Below, in pieces: positions 45,087 through 56,648 of a stretch of DNA of 57,557 nt. The position numbers and the translations under genes were made by a program. Numbering within the stretch: position 1 is the first letter of the stretch; every line of letters starts with the position of its first letter. The notes under the pieces are model-generated. The model searched no databases. It was not told the DNA's origin and saw only the letters and a program-made list of their open reading frames with translations. The stretch covers positions 1 through 57,557 of the forward strand of contig JAAAUF010000097.1 of assembly GCA_015499985.1 (NCBI GenBank), given 5' to 3'. This stretch comes from Haplosporangium gracile. Its lineage: Eukaryota; Mortierellomycota; Mortierellomycetes; Mortierellales; Mortierellaceae.

Positions 45087-46494
45087 TTATTCTCCTCCAC
45101 GAAGATGCTGTTTCTTGTGGACTGCAGCGCTGACCATATTCTTCTGAGACCAGATCCCGATCTTGTTTTTCCTATTTGGAAGCCAGGGTATGAATGTGTT
45201 AATAGGTTGATCTGGCGCAAGGGATGATTTCATTTCAAGATATATTTTGTGTAATATGTTGCCATACTTGGCTTTGTTCTCGATCTTTTCGAATTCTTTG
45301 AGGAGTCCTCCGTATTGTGATCCAGCCTGTCGATAGATTTGTCCGTAGCCGATCTTGAGTAGCTCCTTACTGACGTTCTTCTTGGGAAGGAATGGCAGGA
45401 ATCCTGGGTACCATGCCATCGAGACCTAAAATTGATTCCAAGGTCGCCATGGGGGTCAATTATTTAGTATCGCATATTGTCCTTTCTCTAGTCCAGAGAA
45501 TAAGAGCTGACACGATGATAGTGTTAGATTGTATATGCAATGTTCTGAAGGAACTTACGACGCGCTCGTATCGATCTTTGGCATAGGGTTGGACAGTAAC
45601 GGTTTTTCCTAGCAGTTCTTTCCGAAGCCAAGCCAGTGACTCTGCTGAGAAGGGTTGTGCAGGCATCCCGAAATGTGCTCCCTAGATTGAGTTTGAGAAA
45701 GAAGAGTAGTCCAAATAGCTGTGTGAGAATAATGATCCTTGATTCGATCTGAACTCCATTAGATAACAGCAAATGACCACTGAAAGGTTGAAAATGGACG
45801 GCAGTAGGTGTCAACTGTTACCTCAGGGGCATCAACTCCTGCAAGACGGATATGCAATGTCTGATCCTTGAGAGCTACGACAGTGAAGAGAAAATAATAT
45901 GACAATTGGTACTCCTGCGTTCAAACAAGCAACCTTGTCTCTTTTTTTTGTGTTACAGAATCGAAGCATCCTCTCCAAACAATGGACAAAAATCTGATCA
46001 TTGCCATTTTAATTACCTTTAGTGCCTGAGGGAACATGCCTTAACCATCCCCATCCAGCCCAGATACCTCCAGGAGTATGATATAACCTGAAATTGTCCG
46101 AGTCGCCCACACTGGTGACTCTTCCCTTGAGTGTTCGTTTCCCCTTCAACATGTTGGGGGTTAAATAAGCAGACGAAGGAATCCGGCGAAGATTCTTTCT
46201 ATAAAACAGAACCGATGCTGTTGCAACACCAAAGACGGTGGCCGCGATCAGATAGGGTTCGAGTGAAGGAGGGATGGTAATGGGTGCTGGTGGCAATGGT
46301 GGCAGGTCCAAGTCCAGGTCTTTGGCTGCGGTTTTGATATCGTGTTCGAGATGCTGTTTTGTGGAGGCGAGGAAGGCCTTTGCGTCCTCGCCGGCGTGCT
46401 CGAGAGTATCTAGTGCCGATGCTACGGTTGCTGATGGGGTATCAACTTTTTCATTGGATTTTTTGGAGGATGAGGAACTAAATGGCCACACCAT
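45087..46494 (-). CDS. LCL3: Lcl3-like mitochondrial endonuclease (SNase/TNase fold)
   Basis: Membrane-anchored staphylococcal-nuclease-like protein, 330 residues, from exons 46494-46017, 45874-45822, 45681-45559 and 45425-45087. A transmembrane segment at about 80-98 ([19 protein letters not shown]) follows a Ser/Pro-rich N-terminus; known Lcl3 proteins are mitochondrial membrane proteins. The nuclease fold runs from [22 protein letters not shown] through [16 protein letters not shown] to KDRYERV and ends [17 protein letters not shown]... The residues matching Arg35, Asp40, Glu43 and Arg87 of staphylococcal nuclease are present (R and E in [10 protein letters not shown] in DRYER), so it may be active. 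The N-terminal extension of about 80 residues before the membrane segment seems longer than in most fungi. Its start is 185 nt from the divergent NRDE2 gene. Confidence 0.92.
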
Positions 46495-46678
46495 GTTGAC
46501 AGAGAATTGTTGGGGAGAAGGAGGAAGGAAGAAGTTGAATGTCAGTCTGCCTCTACTTCGCGTTTGAAGTTCGCTCAGGCACTACACGTGACATGGCTAT
46601 TTTTTTACCGCGGCACTTTTTGTACGTTTGTTCTTCCTCCACCGCCGTTGTCCCCATTCGTTGCACCCTTCTTTCGCA
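46495..46678. promoter_or_regulatory. Short bidirectional promoter between LCL3 and NRDE2
   Basis: Only 184 nt separate the two divergent start codons. The stretch has no clear TATA box; it contains CACGTGAC near 46585 (an E-box-like CACGTG) and a T run near 46600. Confidence 0.6.
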
Positions 46679-49600
46679 ATGTCGAATGATCCTCACAAGA
46701 GTACCCCCTTCTCGGCGCACACTCTTGACAAGCTCGACTTGACCAAGGGACATGTAAGGCTCTTCCTTACCCGCCAGTCTAACTCATTCGTGACTTAAAA
46801 ACAAGAAATCGCAAAACTTACACTCGCTACTCTCATGCTCTTGCATAGGCTAGCAACGCATCCAACAACGCCCCAGGGCATGCTGCTGTATCGAGATCCC
46901 CTCCAACTTTCGACAGTTACCCAGATATCGCGATTCCCAAATTTTCAGCTGCACCCTCGACAGCGACCTCAGTAGGATCAATTGTAGCCGCACAGCCTCC
47001 ATCCTTCGCGATCCCCAGTTTCTCATCCTTTCCTATCGACTCCCGTCCACCGCCGCAATTACAACAACCATCAATACCAGCATCAGATAAAAAACGGAAA
47101 CATAAGAAAGAGAAACGGGAATCTCGTAGCAACGATCAAAATCACGGTGAGATTAGAGATCGAGATCAGGAGAGTAGTAGCTGGAAGCATCGATCCAAGG
47201 ACGAGAAACGACAGGACGAGGATGAACGCGTATCGACACACCGCAAGGAGAAGCGAAGAAGCCGGAGCAGTAGTCGAGAGGATCATCGTCACTCTCACAA
47301 AGATGACAGGCGGTCCAAGGATAAGGAGAAAGATAAAGAGCGAGACAGGGAGCGAGAGCGCGATAGAGATCGAGACAGAGATGGACATCGGGACAGGGAT
47401 CGGCATGGCAGCCAGCGCAACAGGGACAGGGATAGGGATAGGGACAGGAAACATTCAGATCACCATCGAGACGATGATCGGTCTAGTCGGAGGAGCGGAC
47501 GAGAGTCCAGTCGCGAGCGCCATTCATCATCACGATCGTCATCGACTAAGGCCATTGCAACTTCGAGGGAGAAGAGTCCAGACAGGAAGAAGGCGCGAGT
47601 CATTTCAGAGGAAGAGAAACAAAACATGAGCTGGAAGCAACGGCGGGATCATGGCCTTCAGGAAGAAGTCAATCGGAAATCCAGTGCCAACACATCAGGG
47701 AGACCTTCGTCTCAGTCTTACACGTCCAAAGCAGGCTCAAGCAGAATTAACAACAACAGCAAGCACCAGCCTGGGGAATGGATCTTTGATGTTGCAGGCG
47801 ATCAGGAGATCTTTCGTTATGGGCTCAATCCTTACTCAGTCCCGCTGTATTCCCGTGCTGGTGGTAAGTGTCGAATCAAATTGCCAAAATACCGACAACG
47901 ACGCATAACTATTTCGTGTAATTTTGAATTGCATATTAACTTTAATACATTGCTTGCATTTACAAATAGCTGGTCGTGTCATGGGACTGCCCAGTTCGCT
48001 TCGGATCGACTATGAAAAGACCAAGGCTATCGGGAACAAGGGTATCGTGATGAGGCAGGGCGGTAGGGGCCAAAAGTCTACGCGTTACTCAGATCCAAAT
48101 GCAACTTGGCGCGACCAGAGTCAGGAATATAAGCGAATATCGAGAGCCAACGCCGAGGAACTCGCTTTAAGGTTGAACCTCGCTCAGGAGGATCCCTCAT
48201 ACATCTCTTTGGACATGCGGTCAGGACCCAAGAAGAAGCGATCATTGGACGACAATGAGGATGAAAGCGAGGAAGATGATGAGCATAACCGACGATATGG
48301 TGGATCATTCAATCCGAGGAAGACGGGAAACTACAGAGATATACACGGCAAGTCTGTCTACAAGGAAGAGGACGAGGATCTCCTGCAGACTACGAGTGAT
48401 CAGGAAGAGGAGGGTGCTGAGAGTGCCTTGGATGTCTTGATGCGGCGCAGAATGATGCTTGACGGGGATCTGAGAAAGGTACGAGTGTATTTTTAATGGA
48501 GGTGATTTTGATTTAATTTGATCCGCATTTCAATACAAATCCACTCTAACCTTTTTGCATTTCAAACAGGACCCAAAACAACCAGAAAAATGGCTTGATT
48601 TAGTTGCTGTAGAGGATGCGATCGACCTGGTTACTAATCGACGCTCAGCTTCCTCAGTGGCCGCACACTCTGCCAGCCATGCCGAGATCAGGCTCAGCAT
48701 TCTCGACCGCGCTCTTCAGTCCAACCCCATCAATGAACATATTCTACTTGAGTACATGGATACCTGTCGCCTCTGCTGGGTGCCCACCAAAGTGCTGACC
48801 AAATGGGACGAGTTACTGCAATCGGACCGGATCCTGACCGCGTGGCCAGGACTCTGGATCGAGTACTTGGACTTTCGGCAGCGACACTTCCTAAGTTTCT
48901 CGGTTAAGAGCTTTATTCGTGTTTTGCAGGATGCTTTGGATCGGCTGGGTCAGTTAGCAAAATCGACCTGGATGACACTACAGAGGGTCTCTGACAAAAC
49001 GGAACTTCAGTGTCAGCTTGCCAAAGTTGAGCTGGTGATGGTTCATGTCCTCTCACGCGCCTGGACCTTTTTGAAGCAAGCAGGTAATGGATCTCTGACT
49101 TCTGTATAGTCATTTTTTGGATTGGGTAGGACTTTGTTTGCCTCGATAACTGAAACCAATACTTACCCATGATTTTCTCTGCGCTGTAATAGGGTATATT
49201 GAGCGCGCTCAGGGATCACTGCAAGGACAAGTGGAGTTTATATTCAACATTCCTTCGAGCTTATTGTCAGAGTCATGGCAAGTCCAGATCAGGAGTTTGG
49301 AAGAGTTTTGGGATTCAGAGTTACCTCGTTTCGGAGAGAAGGGTGCCAAGGGTTGGGCGCACTACGTTACAGAGGACGATGAGGTCGAGATGGAGTATTT
49401 ACTACAGCAGACCGGGCTCCCTTCAAAAGCTCCCAACGTCGATGAGATGCTAAAGTCCTTTGCCGACAACGAGGTCAATCGACACGTGTATACACAATGG
49501 GCCAAGACTGAGAAGGAACTCAACACTCGCTGCTGGTTTCCCATTCGTACTACGGGTGAGTTTGACTCGGTGAAATTTAGGGGAATTACTGAAGCTTAAG

Positions 49601-52351
49601 TACTAAGCCCGTTGTCAAACTTATTAACATTGATGTCTCCCTTCTTGCCCCTAGAGGATATTCCGGAGCAGATGGAGGATGATACATTCGGAGTGATTCT
49701 CTTTGACGATATCAGGCCATTCATTGTCCAGTTGTACACCCCTGAGGCGCGACTGCAACTCATCGACTGCACTTTCAACTTTTTGGGCTTGCCTGTAAAC
49801 TCGTTTGCTGGATCAAACGGGCTCAAAACGTCCTCCTCAACAACACCTACCGGAGGGTCAGAGTTAGTATCAGTCAGGAAGATTCCCAACATCAGTGTTT
49901 ACAATCCCTTCTTCCACGACGGACTCCTGTTGAACCTCGGCATAGACTCGCGTCAAGTGACATTCGGTTCCAACGCAGGACTGAAGCGCTTCTTCCCCGA
50001 GTTTGAGAGCAAGAAAAAGTCGATCGAGCGCATTCTGAAGGAGCTGGAGCGGGAAGAACAGTTTTTGGAACCCGTGGAGCAGGACTGGTCGTGTGTGTGG
50101 AGTCTGCCTGTGCACAACTTTCCGCAGAGCGTTGATACAATCTTTGGACAACCTTATCATCCGACGGCGGGACTGAAGCTGAGTAGTCGGTACCCCTGGG
50201 CCACTGTGAGTACTCATGAGGAGACTCAGCAGACCAATAAGCTCTTCATTCGGTAAGTGTCTTGCTGTACTTTTTTTTTAAAAAGCTTCTGACCATTTTG
50301 TGCAAGTCTTAACATCTCTTGCTCTCGCAACATAGAAATACATTTGAGCAACTGATACAAGTAACGCCACTCGACAAGGCTCATCGACAGAGCCTGTCGA
50401 TCTACCACTTGATGTATGAAGGCCTGGAGACACTTTCAGGGTCCAAAGCGCAGAAGTTAGCCAAGAAGTACTTGAGTAGTGACCGGATGGATCTAGTCCT
50501 CTGGAATGGGTTTGCACAGGCTGAAAAATCGCAAGGACGTATATCTGAGGTACAGTCCTCGTTGCTTATCATTACGTGCGGTTAAAGACCTGAGACCTGA
50601 AAGGTCTTTCACAGCCGATCTTCATGGCGTTAACCATGTCTTTCGCGTTCTTTTATAGTCTCGCAAGATATACTCGACAGCCTTGTCAATGTATCCGTCT
50701 TTCCCGACAGAGCATCAGACCCGTGCCCCACTGATCCATCGCTACTATGCCCAACTGGAGTGGGAGCAAGGACGTCCACGAGCCGCCCTACTTGTCTTGA
50801 TGGCTCTCACCGATAAAGGTTTGTCTTGGTTGTCGCTTTGCCCCCATAATGGTGTGACCTGAAGTCATAGAACTCACTTGTTATTTATTTTGTGTCTGTG
50901 ATGCGAACTTAGCACCGCTGACTCTGCCTGTAGACGACAAAGAGGACGCCTTAATGCCCAGTCCGACACGGTTATTGATCTGTCGACAAAAGTTTTCGGA
51001 TGAGGTCGCCAGACTCAACCTTGTCCGGCCGAGCATAGCAGCAGCAACTGGGAACAAGTGGATCGAAACTGCTCTGGATTGGATTGTGTGCTTTGCCTCG
51101 TTCGAGTACCTCTCTGCTGGTCCGGGGGTTGGAGTTGCGCCTGCGATCAAGGTCTTTGAGAATGCGATTCAAGAGTTGGATTTCAGGAACGCAGATGCAG
51201 AGATCATTGTGGCAGCTGTCGAGAACGAGCAGCTTGGTCGTGGCAGAGGTAGTGGTGGATCAAAGGTCCATTCGTCGACACTGTTGACTTCTTTGTCGGA
51301 CGATCTGGGTCTAGAATCGTTGACTGCGAAGGGTCCACCTACGAAAAGGAAGGTCTGTACGGGGCCTGAGGCCGAGTTGATGTGGATCGAGATGGCCAAG
51401 CTGGTGTATTTTCATTCACTCCAATCATCGTCTGCCCAACTGCGCAACTCTCGCTCAACTCATGTTGGTGCGGGTGCAGGTGCGGGTCTTGGAGCTGGTG
51501 GATTCCAACCTCGAGATTTGAGGAAAGTGGTCCGAGAGGGGTTGGTCCGGTTTCCGAACTGCTCAATCTTGCAGTCGCTGTTCTTTTGGACGGAAGCCCA
51601 ACAGCGGTACCATGGACGTGTCCGAACCTGGGTTCAGGAACAAGTTTCTCGTCGGCGTGGATCTAGGAATGGTAGCAGCACTGGGGGATCCGGATCGTCG
51701 TTGTTATCGTCGACCATCCCGGCAAGCAAGGCACCGCTGTGGACGTTGGGAGTGTTTTATGAGCTATGGCATCAGGAGCCCTATAACCCACATGCAGTAC
51801 GATCACTTCTGGAATCTGCACTGGATTCATCCAAGTCCTTGTCGTTCAGTTCAAGTCCTAACCTGTGGATGATTTATATCGAGCTTGAGTTAAGGGAAAG
51901 TGCTCGACAGCGAGAGGTCAACTCCTCGGCTTTGGTTATCCGGAAAGGGAAAAATGGATCTCGTGGAGGCAGTGGGAGTGGGAGGTCTCAGGGGGGATCC
52001 AAAGTGGTTCTTCCGTCGATATCATCTTCCTCATCGTCGTCGTCAAAAGACAACACGGATCAAGAAGGAGGACAAGAACTTGAAACGAGTCCAAAGGTCA
52101 AACAACTGCTGATGCGGGCTTTGAATGATTGTCCGTGGTACAAAGATTTGTACCTCCTGGCGTTTGAACCTCGCATGAAGCGGCTGTTTTCGTTGGACGA
52201 GCTCGATCAGTTGTACCAGACGATGCTCGAGAAGGAGATTCGAGTCCGGTGTGATATCCCTGAGCGGCTGTCTTCTAGTAGGACTTCCAAGGAGGAGGGC
52301 GAGAGAGGAGATAGTAGTAGTGAGGAGGATGTCCACATGGACTCGGACTAA
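46679..52351 (+). CDS. NRDE2: NRDE2 homologue (nuclear RNA surveillance / RNAi factor)
   Basis: Nuclear HAT-repeat protein. Family members partner the exosome helicase Mtr4 and, in worms and fission yeast (Nrl1), act in RNA silencing or splicing control. Exons: 46679-46753, 46849-47863, 47970-48478, 48570-49083, 49193-49555, 49655-50252, 50336-50549, 50659-50818 and 50913-52351, giving 1628 residues. Residues about 100-290 are Lys/Arg/Asp/Glu/Ser-rich, with alternating RD/RE runs. Diagnostic stretches are WIFDVAGDQEIFRYGL, DPKQPEKWLDLVAVED, LLEYMDTCRLCW, WPGLWIEYLDFRQ, KQAGYIERAQG, DDIRPFIVQL and LWNGFAQAEKSQG. The C-terminal part is enlarged by Ser/Gly-rich inserts. It is longer than animal NRDE2. 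An acidic Ser-rich tail ends the protein. Confidence 0.93.
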
Positions 52352-53333
52352 AAGTTACCATAAATACTCGAACGATTGAACCCTCAAGTGGAATTTTCTA
52401 TTTTTATTATGAGCTTGTAATTAAAGAAAAGGAAAAAAAAAAAAAAAAAAAAAAAAAGTTAAGAAAGAAGAGTCGATAATGATGATGAGGATAAAAGAAA
52501 CGAGGGAATAGTGGCGGCGTATCGACACGAAGAGAGAAAGGCACTTCATTCCCACTCGGACAAATTTTGACCGAGAGAGAGGTGGGATGCGATGGTTTGA
52601 ATAGAGGCGAATGGGGCTGAAAAAGTAGTAAACGAGCACAGTGTCCAGTGGATCGTACATATCTGGACATTCACATGGAAATGTGTCGCGGTCTGGCGGA
52701 CAACACTTCTTTATCAATAAATCCACATTCAAAGTCTGTCTGTCTGTCTGTCTGTCTGTAGGTCCTTCTTTCTTGTCTTTCTTTTGGGTTCACTCTCCCC
52801 TCTCAGACATCATTCACCACCTTTCAACTACCGCCCTAATTCACTGGCTCAGTGCTCTTTCTCTTTCTCTTCAACATATTAAAACCATCAAGGTACTTTT
52901 TCTTCAAGGAGAGGAAACAAGCGCCCCAATGTCCTCTCTCACTTTCCACATGCATGCAAGGGGTAGAACTCAGGGAACAAAACAGACGCCATTGAAATTG
53001 AAAGAGATTGAACATCATTCATCCCCTTTTTTCCCCCTTCATCTTTCTCCTTTTTCACTCCTTTGCTCGACTGTAATGTTTGCCCGCGTTTATTCTTTCC
53101 GTTTATCAGACGAGGTTGTCAAAGTCGCGTCCTACATCATCTATACCACTCCGTTTCGTCCCTTCAGTCAATCAAATAATAAGAAAAAAGAAAGAGGTAA
53201 TTACATTGTTTGGGTTTCTAAAAGTACAGTAAGGTAGCAAGGTAGCTAAGTAGGTAGGTAAGGGGGGGGAGGGTAAAAAAATAATAAAGCTATATAAACA
53301 GTCGACATCTGAAAAGAAACACACTCTTTTCCT
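52352..53333. other. Convergent intergenic region with simple repeats
   Basis: Contains ATTAAA at 52420 (possible NRDE2 poly(A) signal), an A-rich run at 52432-52457, a CTGT repeat near 52735 and GTAGGTAAGTAGG-like repeats near 53232. No exon is supported. Confidence 0.6.
52735..52759. repeat. (TCTG)n tetranucleotide repeat
   Basis: Six tandem TCTG units in intergenic DNA. Confidence 0.92.
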
Positions 53334-56300
53334 CTAAACCCTCATCTTCTTCACAGCACGGCCCAATTTCACTTCCGGGCAATGGCCGTGACGATCCTCA
53401 AACGGCCCAGACTTCATCTTCTTACTCTTCTCACTCGAAGAAGAAGGGTAGCGATGATGCTTCTTGTTGGACACCAGAATCCTCGCAGCCTCAGCAATCG
53501 AAGTCTCCTCCTCCTCCGACAACGATGCCGTCGACGTCTGAGGCGAGACTGTGCTCGAACGACTCGCGACTTCTGAAGGTGGCGGCGAAGGCAGGTGCTG
53601 TCTTGCATGCCCATGACCGTGACTTTGGTTATGGTTATGGTAGCTCCAGTTGTTGCCGCTGTGGTGATGGCGAAGGCCAAAAGGTGTATCGTCGTCCATA
53701 GAAGATGTAATCGTGGCCAACTTCATCTTTTCGTGACGAATACAAACTTGCTGCTGTTGCTGTTGTTGCTGCTGCTTTTGCTGTTGCTCTATTGTCTTGG
53801 CTGCAACTGCAGGGGAAGGGGAGGGGACATCATCTTCCTCCTCCTTGATCTCCTCCAACCGTGTCACCTCCTCCATCTCCTCGTCGTCCTCATCATCGCT
53901 CACGGGCATCGACAACGATCCATCAGCGTATGCCGACGTTGCAGGTGGAATCAAGAATCCAATATCCTCCGCGCTCTAAATGTTCATATTCAAAGTAAAT
54001 CATTATTAGGTGGCTGCATATGTTGTGTCGCACAAAAAGGACGAGCGTGAAGGAGACAAAAAGTGATGAGTGGAAATGATGTCTACTTACCCTAGAGAGC
54101 TTGGGATCAACGAGAAGCTTCTGAGAACGAGCGATGTAATGGGTCATTTGGCGCTCGAAAACAATGAGAGGGTACTTGGACGCGATATCGACAAAGTGCT
54201 GCTCAACCGACGTGCCATTCATCGTCAAGAACTATAAAATACGAAAGGGAAGAAAAACACAAAAAACAAACTATTAGAACTTGATATAAAAACAAATCAT
54301 GCCAATGCAAATTTGAAGACACACATCTATGAGTTCTACAATACCTCTTGAAGACGATCGTCCTTGGCCTTTTTGAACGCTTCGTACTCGGCAGTCTTGA
54401 CAAACAGGATGTCATCCTGACGATCCTGGGTAATAGTGGTGGCAGTAGCGTCCTGATTACTGGCGTTGCTAATGGTCTGACCTTGGGCCTGGAAGGAGGG
54501 CCGACGACCAGTAAAGGCACCCTCAGTCACACCGCTGTTGCTGTTGATGCTATCATCGTTGGCGCCATCCTTGACAGATTCCTCCTCGTCCTCTGCCAAG
54601 TCGCCATATGAAAAGATATCCAGCAAAGTGTCGACTCCAGTAGTGCCATCGCAGAGGTAAGCCTCAATCACTGCCTGTGTCATCATCTCCAGCAAGAGGC
54701 GGTACCAACCCTCCAGAACACGGCCCTCACTCTCGTCCTTGGCGCCATGCTTCTCAGCCAGACATTGAGCAATATCCCGGTAGCTCATGGCGGAGCACTT
54801 CAAGAAGGCGGGGATGGCATCCACAAGTCCCGCAACTCGCTGCTGGCGAGTGCTGTTGGTGTTGGTGTTGGTGTTTGTAGCAGTGGCAGCGTTCTTCTTC
54901 TGCTCTAATGCCTTGTGTTGCTGCTGCTGCATCTTGGCCAGAGTACAGCAGGTACGCTGGCAATCCTTGCGATGGTGACGGCGGCAGTACGAGGCCGAAG
55001 AGACAGGTTGAGCAAAGAAGGAACGAGTCTTTTGTCCCTGGGGACTGTTGGCAAGATGTTGCTGGATTGCAGCTCGAGAGCCTCCATGACGACGGGACTG
55101 GAAAGCCGAGTAGATGTTGAGACCTGCAGTGTTGTTGGTCGAGGAGGCAACGTCGAAGCGACCGAAGACCATCGAGGTCAGCTGACAGAGATGCAAGCGG
55201 TGCTTCAGGTGTCTGGGCAGTGTCTGCAACGGACCGCTGGAACGGTGTGATTTAAGGATGCCTAATGGTTATGAGTATGGTATGGTATGGGTATAAGGAG
55301 GAAGGATGGAAGGATGGGGGGATGAGGTAGACGAGATAGACGATGAGTCAGTTGAGTCTGCGAATAATAAGATTGTTTTTATTTCTTCCGTGTTCCCACC
55401 ATATGCAAATACAGGAAAATGGCGATGTATAAGAGTATTTCTACCCAATTGCACATAGGGGTGCAAGCACATTTAAGACATACACCCCCACGGACACACA
55501 AAAAAACAATACACACATGCAAATCCATCTTCTTTTTATCTTGCCCATGCAGGCAGAAAGTAATCTGCTACCTCCCTTCCCCAGTCAAGGTACTCGTGAA
55601 AGGGTATTTCTTTGCGTGCTTCAAACCCAGGAATAAAAAATAAAATAAGAACCAAACGGCGGAAGTTGCCTTTTATGGATGAGGCAAGGAAGGGTATGCA
55701 TATTTAACACGCGTTGAAGAAAAGTCTTCTTCGGAAGAAAACGCAACGAAGATAGGCAGAAACTATAAGCGTGAGAGTGTCAAGATTCCAACAGTGACGC
55801 AGAAGGTGTAAAATGAGTTGGGACAAAGAAAAGGAAAAAAACAGAGAGCTCTTCGGGAGAAGAACGGAGGAGACTGGGTAGAGCGGAGCAACAAAAAAAA
55901 AATCCGTGTGGAGAAGAAAAGAGGAAAACGTTGGCAAGGCAGGAGATATTTTTTTGAGATGGATGAGAAACAAACGGGGAGGGGAAAAGGAAGAGAGAAA
56001 GGAACACATCTCATGCACACTTATCTCCATCCATGCACAAAGGTAGAGAAAAGGGAAATGAAGGGGAAATGAAAGCTTACCATCAACGATGGCCTCGACG
56101 TTGGAGCCCTTGCGACCGAGGACAACAGCCTCGTCAACAAGGGTGCGTTGGCGACGGCGCCAGTCATCCTGCTTGAGCGCAGACATGGGAGGCTGGTGGA
56201 GCTCCTCACGCTCCTTGATCTGCTGCTCGACAGCCTGTTCTTGGGTTGAGGCAAGGTACTGAGCCTCTGCCTGCTTGAGGCGCGTCTCGATGGAGACATG

Positions 56301-56648
56301 GAAGCAGTGGTCGAGGATGCGGTGGTGAGTCGATGGGGTGGACGAAGGAATGTTCTTGTTATTGTTATTGTTGCTGTTGATAGAAGAAGGGAGTTGTTGA
56401 TGACGATGAAGATTGGGTGAGAGCGTTGGAGAGGAGCGTGGAGAAGTGGCTGTGGTCGATGCGGAAGACAACAAGGGGGAGGGAGGAGAATAAGGCGTGT
56501 GGGGGATGTAGGTGGCAGAGGGATGGAAGAATGTCCAGGAGGGGTGAGGATCATTCTCGGGGAGGATGGCTGGTGTTGAGCAAGTGGAGGAGGGTGAAGG
56601 TGAGGGAGATGCCGAAGGCAGATGGTTGAGGGTCGTGTGGACCTGCAT
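53334..56648 (-). CDS. Uncharacterised 755-residue protein with His/Cys, Gln-rich and acidic regions
   Basis: Family not recognised. Exons 56648-56081, 55261-54345, 54231-54091 and 53975-53334 join in phase with normal GT-AG signals. The N-terminal 110 residues are Ser/Pro/Thr-rich. A likely helical segment follows (ETRLKQAEAQYLASTQEQAVEQ... WRRRQRTLVDEAVVLGRKG). The middle has HLKHRLHLCQLTSMVFGRFDV, a Cys/His patch (YCRRHHRKDCQRTCC), then a folded-looking region (YRDIAQCLAEKHG, GWYRLLLEMMTQAVIEAYLCDG, LDIFSYGDLAEDEEE, KTAEYEAFKKAKDDRLQEFL, HFVDIASKYPLIVFERQMTHY). The C-terminal third is acidic, Gln- and His-rich and ends in basic residues (KLGRAVKKMRV), like a nuclear signal. A nuclear regulatory role is possible but unproven. 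The first intron is 819 nt. Confidence 0.78.
55262..56080 (-). other. Long first intron of the uncharacterised gene
   Basis: 819 nt, with donor GTAAGC and acceptor ATTAG. Exon 1 ends VEAIVD-G and exon 2 opens ILKSHRS in phase. On the coding strand it is T/C-rich in its first third. No internal exon is needed. Confidence 0.65.
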
